The notes under the pieces: model-generated
The model's input: only the letters and a program-made list of their open reading frames with translations
Database searches by the model: none
What the model was told of the DNA's origin: nothing
Assembly: GCF_020829685.1 (NCBI RefSeq)
Contig: NZ_JAIVFR010000224.1
Location: 1 to 8,608 of the forward strand
DNA length: 8,608 nucleotides
Origin: Nostoc sp. CHAB 5715
Lineage (GTDB): Bacteria; Cyanobacteriota; Cyanobacteriia; Cyanobacteriales; Nostocaceae
Direction: 5' to 3'
Program-made: the position numbers and the translations under genes
Shown here: piece by piece, positions 1 to 6,250 of the stretch
Layout of the letters: every line of letters starts with the position of its first letter
How positions within the stretch are numbered: position 1 is the stretch's first letter

Positions 1-42
1 ATCAACTTCTAAACTTAAAAGAAGTGTTACTATATCTAGCAT

Positions 43-103
43 GGGCGTTCTGTAGACTGGAAGTTGTCGTTGTGGTAAACAACAACTTTACTACAGAACG
101 CCC
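43..103 (+). terminator. Long stem-loop, possible terminator of a gene left of the window
   Basis: A 13-bp perfect inverted repeat, GGGCGTTCTGTAG (43-55) with CTACAGAACGCCC (91-103), encloses a second 7-bp stem, AAGTTGT (61-67) with ACAACTT (82-88). On the + strand it is followed directly by TATTTATTTTT, which fits an intrinsic terminator for a rightward gene outside the window. It could also stop leftward read-through from the Uma2 gene, but that side is less T-rich. The stem is longer than usual for a simple terminator, so a repeated palindromic element is an alternative. Confidence 0.5.
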
Positions 104-229
104 TATTTATTTTTGGCGAAGGTATTGCTTTTAGGAGAGAGATTTAGAGAGAGGTTTTCCAGATACCCTGAAAAGTCAGAGCAATTTTAAGTTGACAAAC
201 TACTCAAAGCGATCGCATCTTATACCATT

Positions 230-850
230 TCACTCAATGACAGACCGCCCAGCCGTAAAAACTTGTTGTGCCGTTAGTTGCAAGTTGGGAAAAATTGAAG
301 AAACAAGTTGCTCGTTGTTTTGAAACAACTGTTTTTGATACTCATCCTCTATTAGAGTACAAATTGTCACCGTTGGCTGTTTGGGTTTGCCAATATATTC
401 TCTACCACCAATACCCAGATAATCAACAATCCAATATTCAGGAACTCCTAATAGGGCGTAATCTTCAGCTTTGCGGGCGTAATCATTTTGCCAATTTGTG
501 CTGACAACTTCAGCAATCAGTTTGATTGAGTTTCCTAATGTAATTATGGGTTGTTTTTGCCATAATGGTTCATTAATTAATTGAGTTTGGTCTAACACAA
601 TCACATCGGGACGAAAAGCTGTTTCTGTTCCTAATAGTTTGATTAGACAGCGATGGAGGATAAAGTAGCTGAGATCCTGACGGTCAATTTCTACATTAAG
701 TTTTCGCCCAATCAATGCTGATACTTGCTCGTGTGGCCCAGTTGGTTCCATGTCAATTAATTCACCATCAATTAGTTCATAGCGATCGCACTCACCGTAG
801 TGGCTAATAAATTCATCAACGGTTATAATTTTTGGGGCTGATTGAACCAT
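230..850 (-). CDS. Uma2 family endonuclease-like protein (DUF820)
   Basis: This 206-residue protein has the Uma2 / DUF820 layout with a PD-(D/E)XK nuclease-like core. Near the N-terminus is the family segment YELIDGELIDMEPTGPHE (24-41), then RPDVIVLD (80-87) carrying the PD aspartate D82, then LIAEVVS (111-117) with the acidic E114, K127 in the following helix, and the family's YALLGVPEYWIVDY (131-144). Length is normal for the family and nothing looks truncated. The ATG start is supported by AGGA about 9 nt upstream. A nuclease activity is predicted from the fold only; the biological role of these proteins, which occur in very many copies in filamentous cyanobacteria, is not known. It lies 23 nt downstream of a brnT remnant on the same strand and probably shares its transcript. 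No signal peptide or membrane segment is visible. Confidence 0.88.
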   Translation of the reverse strand: MVQSAPKIITVDEFISHYGECDRYELIDGELIDMEPTGPHEQVSALIGRKLNVEIDRQDLSYFILHRCLIKLLGTETAFRPDVIVLDQTQLINEPLWQKQPIITLGNSIKLIAEVVSTNWQNDYARKAEDYALLGVPEYWIVDYLGIGGREYIGKPKQPTVTICTLIEDEYQKQLFQNNEQLVSSIFPNLQLTAQQVFTAGRSVIE

Positions 851-873
851 TGCGATTATTCCTCATGATATAT

Positions 874-1005
874 TTATTCATAGTCGTATCGTTCATCAAT
901 TGAGGTGAAAACAACACTGTCAAATATTTCTGTAGCTTCTTCAAAACTAATGCCATGTTTCTGGATATTTTGTTGGTTTTTATTTTTGTCCCATTCAAAT
1001 TTCAT
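874..1005 (-). pseudogene. brnT: Truncated BrnT-family toxin gene (5' remnant)
   Basis: Reading leftward from the ATG at 1005 gives a 43-residue frame that matches only the N-terminal half of BrnT (DUF497) toxins. It shows MKFEWDKNKNQQNIQKHGIS (1-20), then FEEATEIFDS (21-30), and ends DERYDYE before a TAA at 874-876. FEWD, the N..KHG(V/I)SFEEA block and a DERYDY-like segment are family hallmarks. Complete BrnT proteins are about 90 residues, and the second half (the 'EER..IG' strand and the C-terminal ISAR region) is absent. I find no continuation in the other frames before the Uma2 gene, which starts 23 nt further on, so a deletion is more likely than a single frameshift. No brnA antitoxin gene is present. 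It is almost certainly non-functional as an RNase toxin, though a short peptide could still be made. Confidence 0.72.
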
Positions 1006-1056
1006 TCAAGTATACATAAGCCATATAGCAATACAGTTCAGTTAAGCATTTCTTCC

Positions 1057-1091
1057 TTCTCTCTGCGTCCTTGGCGTCTTGGCGGTTCGTT
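1057..1091. repeat. Dispersed cyanobacterial repeat (CTCTGCGTCC/GGCGTCTTGGCGG type)
   Basis: The segment contains CTCTGCGTCCTTGGCGTCTT followed by GGCGGTTCGTT, a sequence type I recognise as very common between genes in Nostoc-like genomes. Its reverse complement shares the GACGCAGAG / AACGCAGAG core with the region at 2889-2936, so two diverged members of this family occur in the window. Function unknown. Confidence 0.5.
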
Positions 1092-1173
1092 AAAAAAATT
1101 GACTTTGTAACATAGTTTTAGCCTTAACCCAAGCGTATTGAGCCACATAGAGTTAAGTGTAATAAATAAAACT

Positions 1174-1201
1174 AAAGGCATGAGGAAAAACTCACGCCTT
1201 T
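1174..1201 (-). terminator. Probable bidirectional rho-independent terminator of the tre cluster
   Basis: AAAGGCATGAG (1174-1184) pairs with CTCACGCCTTT (1191-1201) with one A-C mismatch around a 6-nt loop. On the minus strand the hairpin is followed by TAGTTTTATTTATT and on the plus strand by TTTATTT, so it can act in both directions. It lies about 130 nt past the treH stop codon and is the first strong hairpin with a T tract, so it is the likely end of the tre transcript. Confidence 0.6.
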
Positions 1202-1290
1202 TTATTTAACAAGTGGTGGGGGTTTAAGTCCCTTGTCTGTACAGGTAGCAGGTTTTGATGCCTAAATCTAAATCCCCGTCACAAAACGTA

Positions 1291-1329
1291 ATTGCGAACT
1301 TGTACTGAGCGTAGCCGAAGTATTGCGAA
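1291..1329. repeat. Dispersed repeat abutting the treH stop, flanked by ATTGCGAA direct repeats
   Basis: ATTGCGAA occurs at 1291-1298 and again at 1322-1329, enclosing CTTGTACTGAGCGTAGCCGA. The enclosed stretch, in reverse complement the CGGCTACGCTCAGTACAAG type, is recurrent in Nostoc-like intergenic DNA as far as I recall. It ends five bases before the treH stop codon. No function is known to me. Confidence 0.45.
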
Positions 1330-1334
1330 TTGTT

Positions 1335-2846
1335 TTAAACTTTTTTCCCACCGCCTGCTAAAAGTTCCAGGATGACTCCATTTGTCCAGCCGAAACCAAC
1401 TTCGTTAGAACTATATCCAAAGGAGATTTCGTCGGAAACGTTGGCAGAACAGCGTTCAACATCATATTTCTCAACTAGGGTATTGTGACGCTCGAATTCT
1501 TTAATTACCATCGCCAGGAATTTGTTGGCAATGCGATCGCCTTCTGTATGATACCCATAACGGTGAAGTCCCTGGACAGCAATAAACGTCAATGGTGCCC
1601 AACCGAAAGGAGCATCCCACTGGTTTCCGGTGATATGAGTACTGGTAAGAATTCCGCCTGGGGCTTCAAACAAAGAGAGATTTTCCACGACGCGCTGGGC
1701 TTGGGCTTGAGAAGAAATTCCTAGCCACAGGGGATAGAATGTGGTAGCAAATTCGTAGCGGCGGCGTTTTCCGCTCTGGAAGTGATAGTCGAAATAGAGT
1801 CCTTGTTCTTCATTCCAGAGAAATTGATCGATCCGATCGCAGCGGATATCTGCACGATCGCGCCATTGTTTTTCCAGTTGTTCGTTCCCCAAAATAGCGT
1901 TAATTTGCGCCATATCTTGTTCTACCTGATACAGCAAAGTGTTGAGGCACACAGGAGCATAGTGGAGGATATCAGCACTGAAGGGGCCAAATCGGTTGGT
2001 GATATCAAAACCGGACTCGCGCATGGTGCGATCGCCCTTGTAAAATAAGTGGGTCAGTTTGTCATTTTCCCGATTGTAGTAAAGATTAACGTCATAATCT
2101 TCAACCTCAAAGGTTTGGTAATATTCCTTGACGCGATCATAGTGGCTTTTTCCCTCCTCATCCCGTTCGGAGAACACAACTTCTGGCGCGGGGCCTTCCC
2201 CAAAGGCATAAAATCTGGATAAGCCGGTTCCGGGATTCAAATGGGGCGGTACTACCCAGTAATAGTAAAATTGTTCTAGCAGTGGGACGGTTGAGCTTAA
2301 CCACTCTTCATCCTGGGTGTGCTGGAATAGTGCCAAAACCATCATGCTGAGGACGGGGGGTTGCGATCGCGACAGCATATAAGTCCGGTTGGCATTGAGG
2401 ATAGTGCCGTAATGCTTCACCTGGTACAATAATTGATCTACCTGGCTTTGCGCTAGCTCCAATTCTCCATCATGCAAAAGTCCCAGTAATATAAAGTAGC
2501 TGTCCCAGCCATACATTTCGTTAAATCGACCACCTGGTACGACATAAGGGCCTGGTAGGTATAGTAACCCATGCTGTTTAATCGCTTCGACTTCTGAGGG
2601 CAAAGTGCGAATTTCCATTGCTTGCATATCTTTTGGGGATAGCGATCGCTCTAACACAGTCTGAATATTGGGACAATCTTCTAAGGGGGAAATGTAGACG
2701 ATCCAGGGAGTGCCTGGTTTGTGGTCTAGTTTGGTATCTTTTGCAGATTGTAATAAGTGTTCGTGCGATCGCGTTAAGGTTTTCCAGGTTTTTTTGATAT
2801 GGACGCGCAGGGTGTCAATCTGCGTGGTGGTAAGTGAAGTGGTCAT
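1335..2846 (-). CDS. treH: Cytoplasmic alpha,alpha-trehalase (glycoside hydrolase family 37)
   Basis: TreH hydrolyses trehalose to two glucose molecules with inversion. The 503-residue protein carries both trehalase signatures: PGGRFNEMYGWDSY (104-117) and QWDAPFGWAP (409-418). By comparison with E. coli TreA, the general acid is D281 in ESGFD (277-281) and the general base is E482 in NEVGFGWTNG (481-490). The (alpha/alpha)6-barrel spans most of the chain. It is shorter than periplasmic TreA at the N-terminus and has no signal peptide, so it should act in the cytosol, where TreY/TreZ make its substrate. The ATG at 2846 has no clear Shine-Dalgarno sequence; the residues after it are not distinctive enough to confirm the start. 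It is the last of three tre genes, 281 bp after treY. In Nostoc, trehalase is thought to control trehalose turnover as cells dry and rewet. Identification is secure; operon membership is inferred. Confidence 0.95.
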   Translation of the reverse strand: MTTSLTTTQIDTLRVHIKKTWKTLTRSHEHLLQSAKDTKLDHKPGTPWIVYISPLEDCPNIQTVLERSLSPKDMQAMEIRTLPSEVEAIKQHGLLYLPGPYVVPGGRFNEMYGWDSYFILLGLLHDGELELAQSQVDQLLYQVKHYGTILNANRTYMLSRSQPPVLSMMVLALFQHTQDEEWLSSTVPLLEQFYYYWVVPPHLNPGTGLSRFYAFGEGPAPEVVFSERDEEGKSHYDRVKEYYQTFEVEDYDVNLYYNRENDKLTHLFYKGDRTMRESGFDITNRFGPFSADILHYAPVCLNTLLYQVEQDMAQINAILGNEQLEKQWRDRADIRCDRIDQFLWNEEQGLYFDYHFQSGKRRRYEFATTFYPLWLGISSQAQAQRVVENLSLFEAPGGILTSTHITGNQWDAPFGWAPLTFIAVQGLHRYGYHTEGDRIANKFLAMVIKEFERHNTLVEKYDVERCSANVSDEISFGYSSNEVGFGWTNGVILELLAGGGKKV

Positions 2847-2888
2847 AATTTAATTTGACGGGGTGGTGAGGAGTTTGGAAGAGTTTTT

Positions 2889-2936
2889 TTGAACGCAGAG
2901 GAACGCAAAGGGAATCGCAGAGGTACGCAAAGGTTT
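2889..2936. repeat. Degenerate tandem repeat of a GAACGCAGAGG-like unit
   Basis: Four imperfect 10-13 bp copies follow each other: GAACGCAGAG (2891), GAACGCAAAGG (2901), GAATCGCAGAGG (2912) and TACGCAAAGG (2924). They lie about 45 bp in front of the treH start codon, so they would be in the treH leader. The same core appears in reverse orientation at 1057-1091. This repeat type is common in Nostoc intergenic DNA; its role is unknown. Confidence 0.55.
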
Positions 2937-2971
2937 TATGAGAAGAATTCAGAACTCAGGAGTCAGAATTC

Positions 2972-3001
2972 AGTATAAATTCTGTACGAGTGGGTGATGA
3001 A
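2972..3001 (-). promoter_or_regulatory. Weak candidate promoter for treH
   Basis: On the minus strand TATACT (2972-2977) lies 18 nt downstream of TTCATC (2996-3001), giving a good -10 and a poor -35 hexamer about 125 nt in front of treH. It would let treH be expressed apart from treZ-treY. Such matches arise easily by chance in AT-rich spacers, so support is weak. Confidence 0.2.
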
Positions 3002-3060
3002 TATTGGTTAAAACCTCGTCCCTGGTGGGCGAAAAAATTAAAATATTCTTCCTCGTTAAA

Positions 3061-3084
3061 ACTCTATCCCTTTATGGGTAGAGT
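3061..3084 (-). terminator. Intercistronic hairpin after treY (weak terminator or mRNA-stabilising stem)
   Basis: ACTCTA (3061-3066) plus CCC (3068-3070) pair with GGG (3076-3078) plus TAGAGT (3079-3084), with one bulged T and a 5-nt loop. On the minus strand it is followed only by TTTAACG, so termination would be partial at best. It sits 44 nt downstream of the treY stop, where it could reduce read-through into treH or protect the treY message. Confidence 0.35.
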
Positions 3085-3127
3085 ATTCTGAATTCTGAAT
3101 TCTGAATTCTGACTCCTTTTTATGTTT

Positions 3128-5926
3128 TTACTCGGCACTACTAATTAACAGGGCGACTGGGAAATGGGCGAGGGCTGATCCGATAGATAGGGTTTGTGTA
3201 GTTTGTAAGGGTTGTTGAGTCAGGACGTTTTTCCAGGTGGGGGGAGTTCCAGGGGGTAATTGCAGGTGTGTATCTTGCCATACTAACTCGCCTAAGGGGT
3301 TTTCTCCTGGCTGGATGAGGTTTGTTAAAAAGCGAGGAACGATCGCGATCGCTGTTTGATTCCCTTCTTGCCGCGCAAAGGCGATTATGTGATTGGCGTG
3401 GGTTCCCTGAACTTCTAAGGGGAGATAGTCGCCGTCCTGGAATAATGAAACATAGTTTGTTCTGACTTGGAGTAATTGAGCCGTTAAAAACAGTTTGATT
3501 CTACCGTCAGTTTTATCACTCAGCAACTCTTGAATCAAACCCAGAATGTCGGTTTTTACCTGTTCGCGGATGGCGCTTAAGTAGGTGCGTCGCTGTTCAA
3601 AATCCACGGTACGGCGGTTGTCTGGATCAACTAGACTCAGTTCCCAAAGTTCTGTTCCTTGGTATAAATCGGGTACACCTGGGGCGGTAATCTTCAGTAG
3701 AGTTTGGGAAAGGGAATTGAAGATACCATACTCTGCAATTCGCCCTTGAAAGGGATGAAAGGCTTCTAGAAATTCGCCAGAGAGGGAAGGGTCGAGTACT
3801 TTCTCAATAAAGGAGGTACAAGCTTCTTCATACTCGCTATCAGGTCGCAACCATGCTGTATGCACTTTCGCTTCTCGAATTGCTTTTATTATATAGTCTT
3901 TCACCCGTTCCACGAAGGATGCATGTTCGTGTTCTGCAAAAGGAAACGCCCCTACTAGGGTTTGATAGAGAAAATACTCGTCGTTGCGATCGGGCATAGC
4001 GAACCCGTGGCGATGGCTACGATGTCCTCGATTCATGGCACTCCAGGTATTTACCTGCTGATCCCATTCATCGGGAATTTCTGAGAGGACGTTCAATCTG
4101 GCGCGAACATCTTCGCCGCGTTTGGTGTCGTGGGTGGCTGTGGTGTTCATTGTGTGAGGCCAGGTTTCTTGGTGCTGTTTGTTAAAGGCATGAAATTTGC
4201 CTAAGTCGATGCCAAAATGACCAGGATTTCCGCCGACTTCATTTAGCGACAGCAACCGATTGTAAACATATAATGTGGTGTCTTCTACGCCTTTTGCCAT
4301 TAACGGCCCACTGTATTGCTGCATCCGCAAGACAAAATATATCCACTGTTCGCGTTCTGTTTGAGTTAAAGAATTATCAAACTCTAACAGCATTAATTTT
4401 TCAATAAAGGTCAGTTCGTTCTGCAATAGGGGCGTTTGTTCTTTGGCTTGATCAATTACTTCTTGAATGGTAGCGCGATCGCTTTCTCCAATTCCATCGG
4501 GTGTAATGTAGGTACGGTAAATCGGGAACAGTGTCAAAACTTCGGCGATCGCTCTTTTTAATCCATTCAGTGTAAAATCATTGGCATAACGATATTTGCT
4601 AGAAACATTCTTTAACAAAAGTGCCAGATTGTCAATATCACCTGCTAAATTCTTTTCTAAAATTAGGTGTTTTTTATCCTTTACTACCGATGCATAATCT
4701 ACTCTGGAACTGATAAAGTTTTGGTAAATTTTATCGAAGGATGATTCATTTTCCGTTTGACAAAATACGCCATTTACATAGTTGAGAAAGTCATAGCCAG
4801 ACGTTCCTTCAATTTCCCAGTTTTCCGGCAATTCTTCGGTGAGTTCTAAAATCTTCTCGACGGTGATATAAACATCTCCCATCTTTTCTTGCAGCCTTTC
4901 GAGATACTGGATTGGATTATAAAGTCCATCAATATGGTCAATCCGTAAACCTGTAAATTTGCCCTCCTCAACCAGCTTTTGAATAAAGCTGTGGGTATTA
5001 TTAAAAACCCGCAGTTCTTCAACTTTAACGGAAATCAATTCATTGACAGTAAAGAAACGGCGGTAGTTCATTTCTTCCGCCCCAACCTTCCAAAAGGCGA
5101 GACGGTAAAATTGGTCATTGAGTAAATCATCTAGGAGGTTAAAGCTTTCTGAATTACCGGGTTCTCCGTTGAAAGTTTGGATATTTTCGTCAATGAACTC
5201 GCGGATGGTATCGTTTGTGGTGTAGAGTTCCCAAACCAATCCTTTAATAAATGCGATTTGGTCTTGTCGCTGTTTTCCCGCAACTTCTGAGGGCACATTT
5301 TTGAGAATGTAGAGAATCCCCAATAACTTAATAAAATCGGGATGATTGCGTCCCAGTGTCCGGGTGAGTTTACCCAGATTATAGGTGATAAATTTTGTGT
5401 AAGATTCTAACCGCAGTGGTAGTTTTAAGCTGTAATAGTTGACGGTTAAACCGTTTTGTTCGTATTGCAGCTGAATGTGTCCGTTTTCCAGGGATGTACC
5501 ATAAAAATCTCCCAGCAGAGGAGCGAGAATTCGCTCTTGGCGATCGCCAAAGGGAGCATTCCAAGAAAGATCGAAGTAGTCAGTATAGCTAGAATCTGGG
5601 CCGTGTTCCAATACGTCCATCAAGTAATCGTTTTCGCTGCTATATGCCATGTGGTTTGGCACAATATCTTGTAACCAGCCCATACCAAGGGATTGAACTT
5701 CAGCAACTAATGCATCAAAGGATTCATTAGTTCCCAATTCTGGGTTAAGTTGAGTGGCATCTACTATATCGTAGCCGTGCGTACTCCCGGATCTTGCTTT
5801 GAAAATGGGGGAAGCATACAAATCGGAAATACCTAAATCTGCTAGATAGGCTGCGATCGCTTTGGCGTTGTCAAAGCCAAACTGAGGTGTAAATTGGATT
5901 CGATAAGTTGCGGTAGGAATTCTCAT
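3128..5926 (-). CDS. treY: Maltooligosyl trehalose synthase (GH13)
   Basis: TreY converts the terminal alpha-1,4 bond at the reducing end of a maltooligosaccharide into an alpha,alpha-1,1 bond, giving maltooligosyl trehalose for TreZ. The 932-residue protein begins with the typical MRIPTATYRIQF. GH13 region I is DIVPNH (87-92). The nucleophile is D330 in LRIDHIDGL (327-335), the acid/base E357 in VEKIL (356-360), and the third carboxylate D600 in THDTKRGEDVR (598-608). Further family blocks are MAKGVEDTTLY (543-553) and APGVPDLYQGTELW (748-761), followed by a C-terminal beta-domain. Residues about 170-320 form the long insert seen between the barrel strands in this family. The start is fixed by homology, since no Shine-Dalgarno sequence exists: the pyrimidine-rich complement of a 9-bp tandem repeat sits almost directly upstream. 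No signal peptide. It follows treZ by 324 bp. Confidence 0.96.
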   Translation of the reverse strand: MRIPTATYRIQFTPQFGFDNAKAIAAYLADLGISDLYASPIFKARSGSTHGYDIVDATQLNPELGTNESFDALVAEVQSLGMGWLQDIVPNHMAYSSENDYLMDVLEHGPDSSYTDYFDLSWNAPFGDRQERILAPLLGDFYGTSLENGHIQLQYEQNGLTVNYYSLKLPLRLESYTKFITYNLGKLTRTLGRNHPDFIKLLGILYILKNVPSEVAGKQRQDQIAFIKGLVWELYTTNDTIREFIDENIQTFNGEPGNSESFNLLDDLLNDQFYRLAFWKVGAEEMNYRRFFTVNELISVKVEELRVFNNTHSFIQKLVEEGKFTGLRIDHIDGLYNPIQYLERLQEKMGDVYITVEKILELTEELPENWEIEGTSGYDFLNYVNGVFCQTENESSFDKIYQNFISSRVDYASVVKDKKHLILEKNLAGDIDNLALLLKNVSSKYRYANDFTLNGLKRAIAEVLTLFPIYRTYITPDGIGESDRATIQEVIDQAKEQTPLLQNELTFIEKLMLLEFDNSLTQTEREQWIYFVLRMQQYSGPLMAKGVEDTTLYVYNRLLSLNEVGGNPGHFGIDLGKFHAFNKQHQETWPHTMNTTATHDTKRGEDVRARLNVLSEIPDEWDQQVNTWSAMNRGHRSHRHGFAMPDRNDEYFLYQTLVGAFPFAEHEHASFVERVKDYIIKAIREAKVHTAWLRPDSEYEEACTSFIEKVLDPSLSGEFLEAFHPFQGRIAEYGIFNSLSQTLLKITAPGVPDLYQGTELWELSLVDPDNRRTVDFEQRRTYLSAIREQVKTDILGLIQELLSDKTDGRIKLFLTAQLLQVRTNYVSLFQDGDYLPLEVQGTHANHIIAFARQEGNQTAIAIVPRFLTNLIQPGENPLGELVWQDTHLQLPPGTPPTWKNVLTQQPLQTTQTLSIGSALAHFPVALLISSAE

Positions 5927-5951
5927 ATTTTTTTGAGTGGGGAGTGGGGGG

Positions 5952-6005
5952 ATGAGGGGGATGAGGGGGATGAGGGGGATGAGGGAGATGAGGGGGATGA
6001 GGGAG
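5952..6005. repeat. 9-bp tandem repeat, six copies (ATGAGGGGG)
   Basis: Six contiguous units read ATGAGGGGG or ATGAGGGAG: 5952, 5961, 5970, 5979, 5988 and 5997, with copies four and six carrying the A variant. Degenerate G-rich sequence continues to about 5935. In the treY message the array reads as CCCCCTCAT and ends about 25 nt before the ATG, which leaves no place for a purine-rich ribosome binding site there. G-rich tracts on the plus strand could also favour slippage, so copy number may vary between strains. Confidence 0.85.
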
Positions 6006-6010
6006 TTTTT

Positions 6011-6213
6011 GCTTGAAGGTTGAGCCTTTTTGTTTGAACATTAAGCCTTTTTGCTCGAACATTAAGCCTTTTTGCTCGAACGTTAAGCCTTTTTACTCGA
6101 ACATTAAGCCTTATTGCTCGAACATTAAGCCTTTTTGCTCGAACATTAAGCCTTATTGCTCGAACGTTAAGCCTTATTGCTCGAACATTAAGCCTTATTG
6201 CTCGAACATTAAG
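6011..6213. repeat. 21-bp tandem repeat, nine copies plus a 14-bp partial (GCTCGAACATTAAGCCTTTTT)
   Basis: Units begin at 6011, 6032, 6053, 6074, 6095, 6116, 6137, 6158 and 6179, with a partial copy from 6200 to 6213. The consensus starts GCTCGAACATTAAGCC and ends TTTTT or TTATT. The two copies nearest treY are the most diverged; copies from 6053 on differ mainly at three positions: A/G in AACATT/AACGTT, T/A in TTTTT/TTATT, and one G-to-A at 6095. TTATT variants cluster on the treZ side. There are no spacers, so it is not a CRISPR. The unit length is longer than the heptanucleotide STRRs known from heterocystous cyanobacteria, but exactly three times seven. Confidence 0.9.
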
Positions 6214-6250
6214 GTTATGAGGCTGAAACTTTAAATTCTAACTCTCCCCC

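Larger units (their letters stand above)
1006..1334. other. Intergenic region downstream of treH
   Basis: This 329-bp stretch between the brnT remnant and the treH stop has no supportable gene. It holds a dispersed-repeat copy rich in GCGTC/GGCG (1057-1091), a terminator-like hairpin (1174-1201) and a second dispersed repeat ending at the treH stop (1291-1329), each listed separately. I see no convincing promoter for the brnT/Uma2 pair, although a TATACT hexamer lies just upstream of the brnT ATG. Confidence 0.7.
2945..3116. repeat. GAATTCTGA-type inverted repeats bounding the treY-treH spacer
   Basis: GGAGTCAGAATTCAG (2959-2973) is the perfect 15-bp inverted copy of CTGAATTCTGACTCC (3102-3116). 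The right arm extends into three tandem 9-bp copies of CTGAATTCT/TGAATTCTG from 3088. The left arm includes a further GAATTCAGAACTCAG. The arms enclose about 128 bp that contain an internal hairpin and no coding frame. The arrangement resembles a small non-autonomous palindromic element, but I cannot see a target-site duplication. Confidence 0.55.
5927..6250. other. treZ-treY spacer filled with tandem repeats
   Basis: The 324-bp gap between the treZ stop and the treY start consists mostly of two adjacent arrays, a 9-bp array (5952-6005) and a 21-bp array (6011-6213), described separately. The remaining 37 bp next to treZ hold nothing I recognise. If treZ and treY share a message, this whole stretch is transcribed. 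Frames run through the repeats in several registers because both unit lengths are multiples of three; I do not consider them genes. Confidence 0.75.

Noticed and set aside
268..504. Plus-strand frame opposite the Uma2 gene
   Set aside because: It is antisense to a well-supported family gene and has no recognisable domain.
816..998. Minus-strand 60-residue frame overlapping the Uma2 start
   Set aside because: It is an out-of-frame shadow of the brnT remnant, which reads as a recognisable protein in another frame of the same strand.
1485..2048. Plus-strand frames opposite treH
   Set aside because: They are antisense to a complete trehalase gene with both family signatures and have no independent evidence of coding.
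5871..6062. Minus-strand 63-residue frame rich in PHP repeats
   Set aside because: It is the translation of the two tandem arrays and then runs out of frame into treY. It has no domain and no ribosome binding site. It is mentioned only as a possible upstream frame.
6011..6213. CRISPR-like array
   Set aside because: The repeats are directly contiguous, with no spacers, no leader and no cas genes nearby.
6013..6234. Plus-strand 73-residue frame of heptapeptide repeats (KPFCSNI type)
   Set aside because: It is a by-product of a 21-bp tandem array, which stays open in any frame lacking a stop in the unit. It starts at a TTG without a ribosome binding site and is antisense to the tre transcript.
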